Shown here: positions 17,374 to 25,439 of the stretch, one piece after another | Layout: every line of letters starts with the position of its first letter | How positions within the stretch are numbered: the first letter of the stretch is position 1 | NCBI GenBank assembly: GCA_017404335.1 | Contig: JAFRCN010000006.1 | Coordinates: 62,001 to 126,000 of the forward strand | From: Candidatus Saccharimonadota bacterium | GTDB lineage: Bacteria > Patescibacteriota > Saccharimonadia > Saccharimonadales > Saccharimonadaceae | DNA length: 64,000 nt | Reading direction: 5' to 3' | Made by a program: the position numbers and the translations under genes | Notes under the pieces: generated by a model | Told to the model about the DNA's origin: nothing | Database searches by the model: none | Seen by the model: only the letters and a program-made list of their open reading frames with translations

Positions 17374-17780
17374 TAGAAGTCCTCCTCGACCTCGTTTTCG
17401 TTTTCAGTTTCGGAATTGTCGATTGGGGTCTCGGTATTATCGCCATTTTCGGATTCGTCGCTGTTTTCGGAATTATTCTGCTCGGTTTCGTTTGATGTAT
17501 TCTCTTCGACTGGAAAGTCTTCGTTTTTAGACTCGTCTAGGCAAACGCCGGTAGTTTCATCGTATTCGTCACATTCGCCAACATAGACTTCGACGGTCGG
17601 GTTGACGGCACGGAAGTTGAAAATATCAGCGTTTGGCTCCGTTAAATTAACGGTTAGATTCGGGTCAACGGAGCTAATAGAAACATCTTCGATTTCGCCA
17701 AAGAGCAAACCTACGAGAAAATAGGAAGCAACGACGCCAATGACAGCAGTTATAATTGCAGTGGCTAAGTCATTTTTCAT
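17373..17780 (-). CDS. Pilus-cluster single-pass protein with acidic tail
   Basis: 135 residues, unrecognised family. One membrane helix (LATAIITAVIGVVASYFLVGLLFG, about residues 5-28), a small extracytoplasmic part (VSISSVDPNLTVNLTEPNADIFNFR, C..C near 80-90), then a very acidic Glu/Asn/Ser tail from residue 95. Its place between pilO- and pilB-like genes, overlapping both, suggests a PilP-like or alignment-complex subunit. That is inferred from position only. Confidence 0.75.
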   Translation of the reverse strand: MKNDLATAIITAVIGVVASYFLVGLLFGEIEDVSISSVDPNLTVNLTEPNADIFNFRAVNPTVEVYVGECDEYDETTGVCLDESKNEDFPVEENTSNETEQNNSENSDESENGDNTETPIDNSETENENEVEEDF

Positions 17781-18652
17781 TTTTTGCCCTCCTCGGCTTT
17801 AATAGTTGTGGTGATCTCGTTCAAGGTACTCTCATCCATATAATAGGCGGTGGCTTGGGCTTGGAGGTTAAGACCACCGGAGCTCCACTCGATAGTGGCG
17901 CGATCGATATTGAATTCACGAATAGAGTGTTCGATATTGTTTAGGATTCGGAGAGTCGTTTCGGAGCCGGCGTTTTCAACGGAAAGGCGGACGGAGAGAG
18001 CATTCATGCCCGTGCCGAAGGAAGCGGATGAAGTCGAACCGCTAGGACTTAAAGAATCAGGCTGCCAGTTGGAGATGTTAAAAATTTTGTTCAAGCTAGC
18101 GAGAAGGGCTTCCTCGTTTTTAAAGGCGGGGAGAGCATCGGGGATGACACGAAGAGCCGAACAGCTTTTAATTAGACTACTGGCCGTACGACGTTCTTCG
18201 CTACTTTTAGCATCGTCGTAACGCTTATTTAGTTCTTCATAGGTATAATCTTTACCGGTTGCCTGATTGACGCAACTACGGGCGTTGATAGTCGAAACGG
18301 AGCTGAGAGCGGAATTCGAAGCTACATCTTCTAGAATGTTCGCGCGGAGAGTGCCCGGGATATCATCAACATCTATTTCATCTGGATTGCAATTCTTTAA
18401 TTCCTCGTCTGAGTAAACTTCGCCTTTAGGACTTTTACAAATCCCGGTCTGTTTAATAGCGTTCGAGTAAGCGACGATAGATTGGTCTTCGGCTGAAATG
18501 ACCTTTGCGTTGAAGGAAATCTGTTTAATCATGTGCATACCGAAAGAGAGAGCTGCACCAAGAAAGATTGAAGCGCCAAGGACCGCTAGAATCATGATTT
18601 GCTGAGCTTCGGAGATTTTAGCGCGTTTTTCGACTGCTACTTCTTTGGCCAT
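17777..18652 (-). CDS. pilO: PilO-like pilus alignment protein
   Basis: 291 residues from the ATG at 18652 (AAAGGAGGAAACTAAA upstream, strong); a Met ten codons earlier lies in the previous gene. Cytoplasmic N-terminus, one membrane helix (MILAVLGASIFLGAALSFGM, about 20-40), coiled region, and a C-terminal ferredoxin-like portion (MNALSVRLSVENAGSETTLRILNNIEHSIREF). The last part fits PilO: a pairwise subunit-interaction domain beside PilN. Sequence similarity is weak, so the name rests on topology and order. Confidence 0.72.
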   Translation of the reverse strand: MAKEVAVEKRAKISEAQQIMILAVLGASIFLGAALSFGMHMIKQISFNAKVISAEDQSIVAYSNAIKQTGICKSPKGEVYSDEELKNCNPDEIDVDDIPGTLRANILEDVASNSALSSVSTINARSCVNQATGKDYTYEELNKRYDDAKSSEERRTASSLIKSCSALRVIPDALPAFKNEEALLASLNKIFNISNWQPDSLSPSGSTSSASFGTGMNALSVRLSVENAGSETTLRILNNIEHSIREFNIDRATIEWSSGGLNLQAQATAYYMDESTLNEITTTIKAEEGKK

Positions 18653-18653
18653 T

Positions 18654-19805
18654 TTAGTTTCCTCCTTTGCAGGCAGTATCACCTTCTACGCAATCTGTGG
18701 CACGGGCGCCGAACATAGCTTGGATTTGAGTATACGAATCAGTTACGTTATAACGACCTTCTGGCCCAATTGCCAACATATGCTTATTATTAAATTTGTA
18801 CACTTCGGGATTTAATGTAATTTTGGCGGAAAAGCGGAGAACAAGCTCTTCGTTGGCGCTTTTGCCATTGGAAGAATCAGTAATATTAATACCATCAATA
18901 CCGCCAGGTACAAGAAGACAGGCGAGGTTGGACGATTCCCATTTTAGAGTTCCGCTATCGTCTTTAGTGGCAAAATAGGTTGTACATTTGCTTTCAAAAT
19001 GAGGGATACCAGAGATTGAGCCGTTTTCGGTAAGATACTTGGCATTATACCAATCGGAGTACTGAGGCGTGCGCCAGATACGAACGACCTGTTGACCTTG
19101 GTAGTCCTCAAAGGAATAGCTACCGTCGGTAGTTTTTGAGTTCTCTGATTCTTTAAGAGTTTCTGTGGAGGTAGACGGATTGCAACCATCAATATTGATA
19201 GTCCAAAAGGCATACATGCCTCGCCCTGGTTCAGTAAAAGTAGCGCCATCGAGACCGGACTCAACTATACAATAGGCAGGAATTTCATTGCCGTCTTTAT
19301 CAACGTAACGTCCGTAATCGTAGCGCATATACTGCATACTCTTTTTGAAGGAATCTAATACATTGTAATCAATATATGGTTCACTACCGGCATTGGCCTG
19401 GGCATCAAAAGTGAAAGAAGGTTCTTGATCGGATAAGTTGACACTTAGCTCGGAAATCGTGATTGTGTCGGCGCCTTTTGGAAGCAGAGCAGTTAAGATT
19501 CCAAAGGTGCGGGAGAGAACTTTTTTGTTGTCGGCGATGTTCTGAATATTACCAAGTTGGTCTTTAATGGTGAGGAAGTCGGTCAGGTCGGAATAGGTTT
19601 TTACTTTTGCCGAAAGAGCTTCGACGGTAGATTTTTTGCCGTCAACTGCGAGTTGTTGGCCACCAACAACGGCACCTAAAATAGCAACTATACCAACGCT
19701 AGCTGCGGCTACGATGATACAAAGAAACAGAATAAAATTGCGGAGCTTAAGTGTCTTTATCATCTCACCCTTGATATCGGGAACAAGGTTTATTTCGCGG
19801 GCCAT
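18654..19805 (-). CDS. pilN: PilN-like pilus alignment protein
   Basis: 383 residues. The N-terminal MAREINLVPDIKGEM carries the conserved INL-P motif that PilN inserts into PilM. A membrane helix follows (FILFLCIIVAAASVGIVAIL, about 25-47), then a coiled segment and a periplasm-type domain. It is about twice the usual PilN length, with a Cys- and Asn-rich insert (about 170-300) that may be a lineage addition. Overlaps pilM by one base. Confidence 0.8.
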   Translation of the reverse strand: MAREINLVPDIKGEMIKTLKLRNFILFLCIIVAAASVGIVAILGAVVGGQQLAVDGKKSTVEALSAKVKTYSDLTDFLTIKDQLGNIQNIADNKKVLSRTFGILTALLPKGADTITISELSVNLSDQEPSFTFDAQANAGSEPYIDYNVLDSFKKSMQYMRYDYGRYVDKDGNEIPAYCIVESGLDGATFTEPGRGMYAFWTINIDGCNPSTSTETLKESENSKTTDGSYSFEDYQGQQVVRIWRTPQYSDWYNAKYLTENGSISGIPHFESKCTTYFATKDDSGTLKWESSNLACLLVPGGIDGINITDSSNGKSANEELVLRFSAKITLNPEVYKFNNKHMLAIGPEGRYNVTDSYTQIQAMFGARATDCVEGDTACKGGN

Positions 19806-20851
19806 TAGTCATTACTCCTTTCCGCTAAGCCGATTGCAACAGCAAATTCATTAGCCACAGGACTCAGAGCGCGCCTTTGGTCTTCTTTTAGCCTGACGGC
19901 TTGCCATGGATTGCCCTTCATGGTAGATATACCAGTCTTTGCTTCGATATATTCGGGGAAAAGTGGAATCATACTCGCAAAGCCTGATAAAACAATACCA
20001 CCGACTTTGCCATTGATGTACTTTGTTTGGAAGAAACGGACAGATTTTGCGAGCTCGGAAGCATAGTTGTCGAGCGGACCGTTGAGGACCTTGAAGACTT
20101 GGCCTTCGACTTTGTCTTGGGAGAGACCGAATTTTAAGATAAATTGCCGGGCCTGATCTTCGCGGACATTCATACTGGCGGCGACTGAATGGACTAGGAC
20201 GTCGAAACCGCCCGGGATGGAACGGACTAGGCGGGGGTGGTTCTTAAAAACGATCACGAGGTCGGTCGATTTTTCGCCAAAATCTACTACCATGGTGGCG
20301 TCAATAGCGCCAGGGATACTTAGGCTTCTCGCCATGGCGAGAGGCTCAGGTTCCATGGCGATAATGTTTAGCCCAGTTTTTTCGACAACTTCCATGGCTG
20401 ATTCGGCATAATCTTTAGCCACTGAAGAAACAATGACTTCGGTTAGTTGAGAATCGTTCGGACTAGGACCTAATATAATATAGTCGGCCTTAGCGTCGCT
20501 AATCGACATCGGGACGTATTTATCGAGTTCATATTTAAAGGATTTTCTAAGCTCTTTTTCGGGAAGGGTTGCTGTTTCGACAATCGAAGTAAAAGTCTTT
20601 CCCGCCGGGAGACCAAGTGCAACGTTTTTAGTCTTGATGCCGGCTTGGTTTACAGCACCCATAATCGCCTCGCCGAGACGTTTTTTGCCGAGTTCGGAAG
20701 AATCCTGGATTAATTTTTGGTCGATGGGGACATAGGCATATTTTTGGAGAGTCCAACCGTGTTGGCTAGTACCAGAAAGTTGCACGATTCGCATCGAGTT
20801 CGTCCCGATATCTAGGGAGAAGAAGTCGCCCACGCCATGCAATAAGTTCAT
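19805..20851 (-). CDS. pilM: PilM, actin-like pilus assembly protein
   Basis: 348 residues from the ATG at 20851; TATAAT ends 7 nt upstream, making this the probable main promoter of the pilM-N-O-x-B cluster. FtsA/actin fold ATPase at the inner membrane face. Visible: phosphate-1 FFSLDIGTNSMRIVQL, phosphate-2 MVVDFGEKSTDLVIV near residue 190, and IVLSGFASMIPLFPEYIE for the adenosine site. It binds the PilN N-terminal peptide. Confidence 0.92.
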   Translation of the reverse strand: MNLLHGVGDFFSLDIGTNSMRIVQLSGTSQHGWTLQKYAYVPIDQKLIQDSSELGKKRLGEAIMGAVNQAGIKTKNVALGLPAGKTFTSIVETATLPEKELRKSFKYELDKYVPMSISDAKADYIILGPSPNDSQLTEVIVSSVAKDYAESAMEVVEKTGLNIIAMEPEPLAMARSLSIPGAIDATMVVDFGEKSTDLVIVFKNHPRLVRSIPGGFDVLVHSVAASMNVREDQARQFILKFGLSQDKVEGQVFKVLNGPLDNYASELAKSVRFFQTKYINGKVGGIVLSGFASMIPLFPEYIEAKTGISTMKGNPWQAVRLKEDQRRALSPVANEFAVAIGLAERSND

Positions 20852-20929
20852 ACTTTTAATTATAAGCACTTTCGTAAAAAAATGCAAGAGAAAATGACTG
20901 ATAAACCTAACAAAATAACCTAATTTGTC

Positions 20930-21094
20930 AACTAAACTAAACTACTATTTTCTCAGCGGTAAAATTACGCCAAGATAAAAATTACAACATTCGTCGGTTC
21001 TCGAACTGGAACCTTCCAGTTCTCGAACCGGAAAAGTTGTAATTTTTATATGGGTAATTTTACATGCTTCGAAAATAGTAGCTTAGTTTAGTTT
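20930..21094. repeat. Palindromic element, family D, copy D1
   Basis: Between pilM and tlyA. Outer arms CTACTATTTTC / GAAAATAGTAG continue with CTAA/TTAG repeats (20930-20952 and 21071-21094) and are specific to this site. The 118-nt core (tcagcGGTAAAATTAC ... GGTAATTTTAC-atgcttc) is shared with copy D2. Inner stems ATAAAAATTACAAC/GTTGTAATTTTTAT are conserved, while the apical stem (GGTTC..GAACTGGA / TCCAGTTC..GAACC) differs between copies yet stays paired. Confidence 0.9.
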
Positions 21095-21097
21095 CAA

Positions 21098-21796
21098 CTA
21101 TTTTTCTTTTACCAGTTTTAGCCAGTAGAATCTTTCTTTGTTGCCATGTTTACCCTGTAGGGAGTTGTCGCGTTTTTTGATAATTATGAAGCCATTTTTT
21201 CTAAGCCAGGTTTCGAAATTTTTGATAATGTCGCGACGGATGGATTCGTTTTTGACGATGCCTTTATTAAGTTGGTCGGGCCTAGCCTCAAATTGAGGCT
21301 TCAACATGACAAGAAAGTCCGTATTGCTACGAGCTAGGTTTATTTTAGCATACTTTAAGATTTTTGTCAAGGATAAGAACGATACATCTGCCAAAATAAT
21401 ATCTGTTTTTGTGACAACATCGAAAATGTCAGTTTTTTCGTGGAGGTCGATACGGGGGTCGAACCTTAAGGGTTTTTCCATTTGGTTGGTTCCCTTTTCG
21501 ACGGCGATGACTTTTTTCGCGCCTTTTTCTAAGGCAAACTTCGTAAAACCGCCGGTAGAGGAACCGATGTCTAAAACTACTTTATTTCTGAAATCGAAAT
21601 TAAAAGCTTTATTGGCATCTTGTATTTTAGTATAGCCACGTATTGGTACTTCAGCGGGGGTCCTGCCGGGCTTTCCTCCCCCAAAATTTTTACTTCGTAA
21701 AACATTTTGGGGGTCCCCCTCCAAGCCCGTCACCCTCCTTGCTGTGTGCGACAGAATATCAACTCTAGAGACTCCTCTAAGTACCATTCTTGCCAT
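21098..21796 (-). CDS. tlyA: TlyA-family rRNA 2'-O-methyltransferase with an element insertion
   Basis: 232 residues. SAM-dependent methyltransferase core with motif I VVLDIGSSTGGFTKFALEKGAK near residue 75, IILADVSFLSLTKIL and FLVMLKPQFEA, as in TlyA/FtsJ-like enzymes that methylate 16S/23S rRNA. The S4 RNA-binding domain normally in front is absent or reduced. Instead residues about 22-48 (GLEGDPQNVLRSKNFGGGKPGR) are encoded by palindromic element C2. Last in the rpsF-ssb-rpsR-efp run. The start is uncertain because the N-terminus is atypical. Confidence 0.8.
   Translation of the reverse strand: MARMVLRGVSRVDILSHTARRVTGLEGDPQNVLRSKNFGGGKPGRTPAEVPIRGYTKIQDANKAFNFDFRNKVVLDIGSSTGGFTKFALEKGAKKVIAVEKGTNQMEKPLRFDPRIDLHEKTDIFDVVTKTDIILADVSFLSLTKILKYAKINLARSNTDFLVMLKPQFEARPDQLNKGIVKNESIRRDIIKNFETWLRKNGFIIIKKRDNSLQGKHGNKERFYWLKLVKEK
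21654..21735. repeat. Palindromic element, family C, copy C2 (inside tlyA)
   Basis: Same order of blocks as C1: GGGGT-cctgc-CGGGCTT, tcctccccc, a locus-specific hairpin (AAAATtttTAC-ttc-GTAaaacATTTT), gggggtccccctcc, AAGCCCG-tc-ACCC. The proximal stem CGGGCTT/AAGCCCG replaces CACGCCC/GGGCGTG of C1. It leaves the tlyA reading frame open. Confidence 0.8.
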
Positions 21797-21819
21797 CCCT
21801 TACGCCCGTCCGTGTTGAT

Positions 21820-22380
21820 CTATTTTTTTCTTTCGCGGTAGGCATAGGTTTCTGTGTCGACGGAGATGACGTCGCCTTGTTTGATGAAGGCCGGGACTTT
21901 AATGACGACGCCGGTCTCGAGGGTCGCATCTTTCATGACTGAAGTCGAAGTGTCACCTTTGACAGCGGTTTCGGTGTAAGTAACTTCGAGCCACAGGTTT
22001 TTTGGAAGTTGTAGGTTAATCGGCGTACCGTTGTAGAATTGAATTTCCATTTCGTCGCCGTCTTTCATGAAATCCTTGGAGTCACCGACCATATCAGCGG
22101 CGAGCTCGTATTGCTCGAAAGTCTCTGGGTCCATGAAGTAGAACTTCGCGTCGTCCTTATAAAGATACTGAACCTTTTTCGTCGTAACCTCAGCGGGCTC
22201 GATTTTTTCTTGGCCCTTAAAGGTCTTGGGGAGGAGGGCGCCGGTAATCAAGTTTTTAACCTTGACGTTGACGATAGAGCCGCCACGACCCATGACTTTT
22301 TGGGAGTATTCTACCACCTTATACGGTTGACCGTCTAAAGTGATAAGGGTGTTTTTCTTTAGATCTGTTGGTCCGTACAT
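21820..22380 (-). CDS. efp: Elongation factor P
   Basis: 186 residues, full length, three beta-barrel domains. It binds between P and E sites and rescues polyproline stalls. The loop that carries the modified residue reads KVMGRGGSIVNV, so the tip is Arg32 instead of the Lys34 of E. coli, and the usual Pro is replaced by Met. C-terminal signature GDVISVDTETYAYRER. In other bacteria an Arg here is rhamnosylated by EarP. No such gene is in the window, so it may be unmodified. ATG preceded by AGGAG, 8 nt after rpsR. Confidence 0.93.
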   Translation of the reverse strand: MYGPTDLKKNTLITLDGQPYKVVEYSQKVMGRGGSIVNVKVKNLITGALLPKTFKGQEKIEPAEVTTKKVQYLYKDDAKFYFMDPETFEQYELAADMVGDSKDFMKDGDEMEIQFYNGTPINLQLPKNLWLEVTYTETAVKGDTSTSVMKDATLETGVVIKVPAFIKQGDVISVDTETYAYRERKK

Positions 22381-22388
22381 TTTTCTCC

Positions 22389-22583
22389 TTATTTAGTTAC
22401 AAATGGTAATAGAGCGATGTGGCGCGCGCGCTTAACGGCGACAGCGAGCTGGCGTTGTTGCTTAGCGCTAAGACCGGTTTTAGAAATCGGCTCGATGCGA
22501 CCGTAGCTATCGAGATAACGGCCGAGCGTCTTAGGATCGCGATAATCGAAATATAGATTCGGATCATTCTTATATTTTTTCAT
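22389..22583 (-). CDS. rpsR: 30S ribosomal protein bS18
   Basis: 64 residues, short for the family. Conserved [21 protein letters not shown] and [21 protein letters not shown]. It pairs with bS6 in the 30S platform. Third gene of the rpsF-ssb-rpsR operon, AGGAGA before the ATG. Confidence 0.95.
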   Translation of the reverse strand: MKKYKNDPNLYFDYRDPKTLGRYLDSYGRIEPISKTGLSAKQQRQLAVAVKRARHIALLPFVTK

Positions 22584-22606
22584 AATTTCTCCTTCGTTTT
22601 TTATCC

Positions 22607-23077
22607 TTAGAATGGCACTTCGTCCATGTTAATTTCTTCGGGGATATCGTCAGGAATGTCGCTAGACGATGCACTCGAAGAGGTAGAGCTTCCGCCACCG
22701 AAGTTCGACGAGTAGGAAGAAGAGCTTCCTCCGCCGTCGCGGTTTGCGGAACCGATAAAGTTGAAATCTTCGACGACAATTTCAACACGGGAGCGTTTGC
22801 CGCCACCGTTTTTATCTTCCCAGCTACGTTGGTCGAGACGACCGGAGACGAGAACGCCGGAACCCTTTTTAGCGTATTGGCTAATCATCTCGGCGAGACG
22901 GCCCCAAGCGGAGCAATCGAGATAGGAAACGTCTTCCTTTTGCTCGCCGTTGGAATCTTTGTAAACCCTATTAACGGCGACTGAGAAGCTACAGACGCTG
23001 GCACCGTTAGGGGTAGTCCTTAGCTCTGGGTCGCGAGTTAGGTTACCGGTAATGATTGCTTTTGAAAATCCGCGCAT
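22607..23077 (-). CDS. ssb: Single-stranded DNA-binding protein
   Basis: 156 residues. OB fold at 1-105 ([63 protein letters not shown]), a Gly/Ser-rich linker, and the acidic C-terminal tip EINMDEVPF that recruits repair and replication partners (canonical DDDIPF). It starts 2 nt after rpsF. Confidence 0.96.
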   Translation of the reverse strand: MRGFSKAIITGNLTRDPELRTTPNGASVCSFSVAVNRVYKDSNGEQKEDVSYLDCSAWGRLAEMISQYAKKGSGVLVSGRLDQRSWEDKNGGGKRSRVEIVVEDFNFIGSANRDGGGSSSSYSSNFGGGSSTSSSASSSDIPDDIPEEINMDEVPF

Positions 23078-23079
23078 GA

Positions 23080-23433
23080 TTATTCTCCTTTTTCTTCGTC
23101 GGTTTTAGTAGTAGCCTTTGCGTTACGGCGAGCTTCAAGCTTCGCTTTCCTTGGGTCGACTTTAACTAAAATATAGCGTAAGATTTCGTCGGTGATATTA
23201 AATACGTCAGAAATCTTTTTCGGAGCTTCAGGCGAAAGCTCGAGGTCGATATAGTAGTAGACCGCGAAAGTCTGACCCTTCAGGGTATAAGCTGTACGCT
23301 TTTTACCGTCGTTTAGTTCGTTAGTAATTTTTGCACCGGCTTGGTCAAGAATCTTCTTAACTTTAGCGATGGCTGGGTCGAGATTCATCTCGAGGTCGGG
23401 ATGAAAGAGGACCGTCAATTCGTAGTTTTTCAT
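23080..23433 (-). CDS. rpsF: 30S ribosomal protein bS6
   Basis: 117 residues. MKNYELTVLFHPDLE, GKKRTAYTLKGQTFAVYYYIDLE and ILRYILVKVD are typical. First gene of the operon; ATG preceded by AAAGGAG. Confidence 0.95.
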   Translation of the reverse strand: MKNYELTVLFHPDLEMNLDPAIAKVKKILDQAGAKITNELNDGKKRTAYTLKGQTFAVYYYIDLELSPEAPKKISDVFNITDEILRYILVKVDPRKAKLEARRNAKATTKTDEEKGE

Positions 23434-23501
23434 AAAACTCCTTTGGTTAAAGCAAACACAGAACGTCTTGTTTGCTGAGCTAATAATATGGATTAATTAT
23501 A
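23434..23501 (-). promoter_or_regulatory. Promoter and hairpin leader of the rpsF operon
   Basis: TATAAT at 23501-23496, then a leader of about 60 nt with a perfect 8-bp hairpin (AGCAAACA, 23451-23458, with TGTTTGCT, 23469-23476) before AAAGGAG. In many bacteria the S6:S18 complex binds the rpsF leader; this hairpin is the candidate site, by position. Confidence 0.55.
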
Positions 23502-23629
23502 TCATAAGGTGAAAAAAAAGAAAAGAGGACAAGGCTTGATTATGTTTCCGTTTATGCTATACTTGAAGTAATAAAGGTCAATTGCAAAAAGGCTATACTT
23601 GGGTGGATAACAACCAAAATTAAATAATA

Positions 23630-25351
23630 ATGGGAGAAAACTTTGTGAGTAATATTCTTAGAGTTATTATTTCAGATGCGTCTTCAAATGAAGGTAACGC
23701 TACCGGTGAAATAACTACTACTGCTCCTGAAACAGGAAGTTTTACGGGTGAAAAAAATAATTTAACCAGCGGACAAGCCTCGTTAAATGGTTTTTTCATC
23801 GCAATAGCTATAATAATTTTCGCTTTTGTTTTGGGAATTGGCGTAATATTATCTAGGAGAGCAAAAATCCATAGGTTAAGAAAGACAGAAGTAAATAATA
23901 TTAACCATTTTAAAATTAACGCCAGAATAAAAAAAGCAGGTTTATATGGTTTGGCTTTTATAGTTTTATTTGGCACTTTGGGGCTATTGTTTAGTTGGTT
24001 AGTGCGGATACAAAAAGAAGCTCGGGCGACTGGACTTTCAATTGTGACAGAAGACACAACCATCATGATAGAAAGGGACGGAGGTCCGGTTTTTGCAACA
24101 GCGAGTTCGACTATTACTTTTAACGAAGCAACAGATTATGGATTTGTACTGAGAGTCTCAGCTTTGGGTGATAATAGTCTAAAGTTAGTCGGAGGGACGA
24201 AAAAAATTGAGTCATTAGAAGAAGTGAAGTTTGCTGGCGAAGGCAAAACTCTTTCTCCAAATACCTACGGGTTGCTTGCTGATTGGGAAAACTATGTTTA
24301 CATTGCGGGTTATAAGATGGAATACGATCAACCAATTTGGGGTGGCATACCGGTGCGGAGTGAAGAAAACTCAGGGCATCTAATTCGCAACTATTCGTCC
24401 TCTACGCAGATTGGGGATACGGAAACGATTGATTTTGGGATATATGTAGATGAGACGATTCCAGCGGGAACTTATGAGGTAGAGATTGAATATGTGGCAA
24501 CAAAGCATGTTAGAAAAAGTTTAGAGGATGCCTATAGGGAAGCTGGAAAGGTTAAATATAATAACTATTACGCGATGCAGGATATGGACAGAAAGATCTG
24601 TAGTGCAGTTGAAGAAGAAGAGTCCAAGCTTCAAGTAATAGACAAGCGAGACGACAAAATCTATACAATTGCAAAACTGAAAGACGGGGAATGTTGGATG
24701 ACGCAGAATATGGACTTGGCGGGTGGAACGGAACTATATAGCGACGATTCTAATGTACCTGACGGCTATACGAGAGCGGACGGAGTGCCTTACTATACTT
24801 TGCCGACGTCAAGCGAGATAGGGTTTAACGATAATGCGGGAGCTTATGTCTACAATACACCCGATGAATCAGAGGATAAAACAGATTGCGGACAAGGTCA
24901 TCCCTGTTATTCTTATTATTCGTGGCTAGCTGCCACGGCGGGAGGGGAGACTATCGAAAGTCCATTTGAGGGGAGTAGACATAAAATTGCGACCTCTAGT
25001 GTCTGCCCAAAAAATTGGAAACTACCTACTGGGGCCGGTTATAATAGTAGTTTTGCGCCAGACCCTTATGAAGAACAAAGAGCTAGCAATCTCTACAAAA
25101 TTGTGATGGCGTATTATGGTGTATATAATTTTAGCACTTACGCGGGTCCGGGTTCAATGGCCAACTTCGTCAATAGTGGAATTTTTGCGTATAATACTTT
25201 TTACGATGATGAAACTAGTTATGCATCGTCTTCTTTAACTGATTCGGGCAGTCAATCTGTTGCATTACAAATAAAAAGAGGATATACTACTTATTCTTAC
25301 TTCGCTCCACTTCCATATGGATTATCGGTGCGTTGCGTAGTAGCGAATTAG
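23630..25351 (+). CDS. Membrane-anchored FISUMP-domain protein
   Basis: 573 residues from the ATG at 23630; a GTG at 23645 with GGAGA in front is an alternative. Two membrane helices (FFIAIAIIIFAFVLGIGVIL, about 45-67; AGLYGLAFIVLFGTLGLLFSW, about 103-125) bracket a basic loop. A beta-rich extracellular part (130-310) follows, then a FISUMP (Fibrobacter succinogenes major paralogous) domain: YTIAKLKDGECWMTQNMDLAGG, SVCPKNWKLPTGAGY, YGLSVRCVVAN. The 1341-residue protein has two such domains. Probably a surface or adhesion protein. Monocistronic, with a terminator. Confidence 0.8.
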   Translation: MGENFVSNILRVIISDASSNEGNATGEITTTAPETGSFTGEKNNLTSGQASLNGFFIAIAIIIFAFVLGIGVILSRRAKIHRLRKTEVNNINHFKINARIKKAGLYGLAFIVLFGTLGLLFSWLVRIQKEARATGLSIVTEDTTIMIERDGGPVFATASSTITFNEATDYGFVLRVSALGDNSLKLVGGTKKIESLEEVKFAGEGKTLSPNTYGLLADWENYVYIAGYKMEYDQPIWGGIPVRSEENSGHLIRNYSSSTQIGDTETIDFGIYVDETIPAGTYEVEIEYVATKHVRKSLEDAYREAGKVKYNNYYAMQDMDRKICSAVEEEESKLQVIDKRDDKIYTIAKLKDGECWMTQNMDLAGGTELYSDDSNVPDGYTRADGVPYYTLPTSSEIGFNDNAGAYVYNTPDESEDKTDCGQGHPCYSYYSWLAATAGGETIESPFEGSRHKIATSSVCPKNWKLPTGAGYNSSFAPDPYEEQRASNLYKIVMAYYGVYNFSTYAGPGSMANFVNSGIFAYNTFYDDETSYASSSLTDSGSQSVALQIKRGYTTYSYFAPLPYGLSVRCVVAN

Positions 25352-25363
25352 AAACGTTTTGCA

Positions 25364-25401
25364 AACAAAAAAGTAGCATAACGCCACTTTTTTGTTTACT
25401 G
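25364..25401 (+). terminator. Terminator after the FISUMP protein
   Basis: AAACAAAAAAGT..GG / CCACTTTTTTGTTT hairpin with a T run. Confidence 0.75.
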
Positions 25402-25439
25402 CGTTGGTGATTGTTTTACTGTATGTAGGTATTTATTTT

